Shown here one piece after another: positions 63,365 to 64,000 of a stretch of 64,000 nt of DNA. Within the stretch, counting starts at the first letter, position 1. Each line of letters opens with the position of its first letter. A program made the translations under genes and the position numbers. The DNA lies in assembly GCF_047511655.1 (NCBI RefSeq), contig NC_133390.1, forward strand, positions 166,320,583 through 166,384,582. Direction: 5' to 3'. Below the pieces are notes generated by a model, which saw only the letters and a program-made list of their open reading frames with translations, searched no databases and was not told the DNA's origin. This DNA comes from Castor canadensis (taxonomy: Eukaryota; Chordata; Mammalia; Rodentia; Castoridae).

Positions 63365-63612
63365 TGGTGACAACAGCAAGAACAACATTTACTTAGTGTT
63401 TGAAGTAGCATGCTACGCCTTTTACGTATCTTGTCTCGGTGAATCCTTATAGCATCTGTGTTAGGTGGCATTAATATCTATATTTTACAGATGGGAAAAC
63501 TGAGCCTAGGAAGATTGGGTAGCTGGCCAAGAGCTCAAGAGATCGAGAGATCAAGAGATGGGAGAGTGGTTTAAACACAGGCTGTCTACCTCCCCAGCCT
63601 TTACTCTTGAAC
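63365..63612 (-). mobile_element. MIR, nearly full length
   Basis: ACAACAGCAAGAACAACATT TACTTAGTG .. TTTTACAGATGGGAAAACTG AGCCTAGG .. GTTTAAACACAGGCTGTCTA. Within it AAGAGCTCAAGAGATCGAGA GATCAAGAGATG is a small local duplication. Confidence 0.85.
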
Positions 63613-64000
63613 ATGACCCAACATTGGTGGACTTCTCACTTCATTTCACAACAGGGAACTGGATCCATCTCAGAGGACCTTGCTAGAATCCTCAACATGG
63701 AACAGGGGGGAAGATTTAGATCTGTGTACCCTCCACCACCTGCCATGGGACTGGACCTCATCCCTGCTCTCTGAGCCTCCCTAGTCTGTTTGCACCTAGC
63801 CTTATCAGCTACACACTTCCTGGGTGTCAGGCGCTGCTCAGGACCTCATTCATTTCTCATGGAAGGTCCTCTGTAACCCTTTCTATGCTGGCCTGGGGCA
63901 CTGCTCACATGAGAACATGCTGGAAGGGCTTCCCAATAGCCATCCTTGCTGAGCCTCCTGAGCTCCTGCTTGCACAAGGCATCCTCTGTGATGGTGCATC
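63613..64000. other. Intergenic, unassigned
   Basis: Possibly MIR or L2 debris (TCAGCTACACACTTCCTGGG TGTCAGGCGCTGCTCAGGAC near 63806-63845). No gene. Confidence 0.4.

Noticed and set aside
25600-64000. Search for TOX2 exons, expected next by synteny
   Set aside because: No HMG-box or TOX N-terminal coding segment was seen; in human the gap between GTSF1L and TOX2 is well over 100 kb, so absence is expected.

Overview
The window is mammalian genomic DNA, almost certainly from a rodent. Two host genes are recognisable, MYBL2 (plus strand, 3' part) followed by GTSF1L (minus strand). This is the order I recall from human 20q13.12 (IFT52 - MYBL2 - GTSF1L - TOX2). The species signal comes from the repeats. 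Dozens of SINEs are built from a 7SL/B1-like half joined to a tRNA/ID-like half (B1-dID type), or from either half alone. No murid B2 or B4 elements and no primate Alus were seen. The particular dimer resembles elements I associate with Castorimorpha, and beaver (Castor) is my best guess; that species call is inference.

Layout. 1-17.88 kb: the 3' two thirds of MYBL2. Nine coding exons (equivalent to human exons 6-14) are present with canonical splice sites and an unbroken reading frame. They run from the last helix of the third Myb repeat to the MuvB-binding C terminus, then a short 3'UTR with AATAAA and one perfect 8-mer target each for miR-29 and miR-30. The exons encoding most of the DNA-binding domain lie upstream of the window. 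17.9-24.7 kb: intergenic, rich in SINE, L1M and MaLR remnants. 24.69-25.21 kb: GTSF1L, a single-exon gene whose second CHHC zinc finger has lost its first cysteine (Phe43). 25.2-64 kb: no further coding gene could be supported. This fits the long GTSF1L-TOX2 interval and holds L1M, L2, MIR, MaLR LTR, hAT and Tigger fossils, SINEs and microsatellites. Between the repeats lie a few unique blocks that look like regulatory candidates: a CpG cluster with a CTCF-type core at 40.3 kb, and X-box-bearing blocks at 48.0 and 52.0 kb.

The most unusual structure is at 61.09-61.27 kb. A 5S rRNA-derived head, starting at 5S nucleotide 1 and keeping box C, is fused directly to the ID-like half of the local SINE and inserted into an L1. 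It is either a one-off template-switch chimera or a member of a 5S-headed SINE family.

Functionally the two genes are unrelated neighbours. MYBL2 encodes a cell-cycle transcription factor that works with the MuvB/DREAM complex in S/G2. GTSF1L is a germline paralogue of the PIWI-piRNA cofactor GTSF1. Most coordinates of repeats are visual estimates good to about 5-20 bases; exon boundaries are exact where splice sites are quoted.
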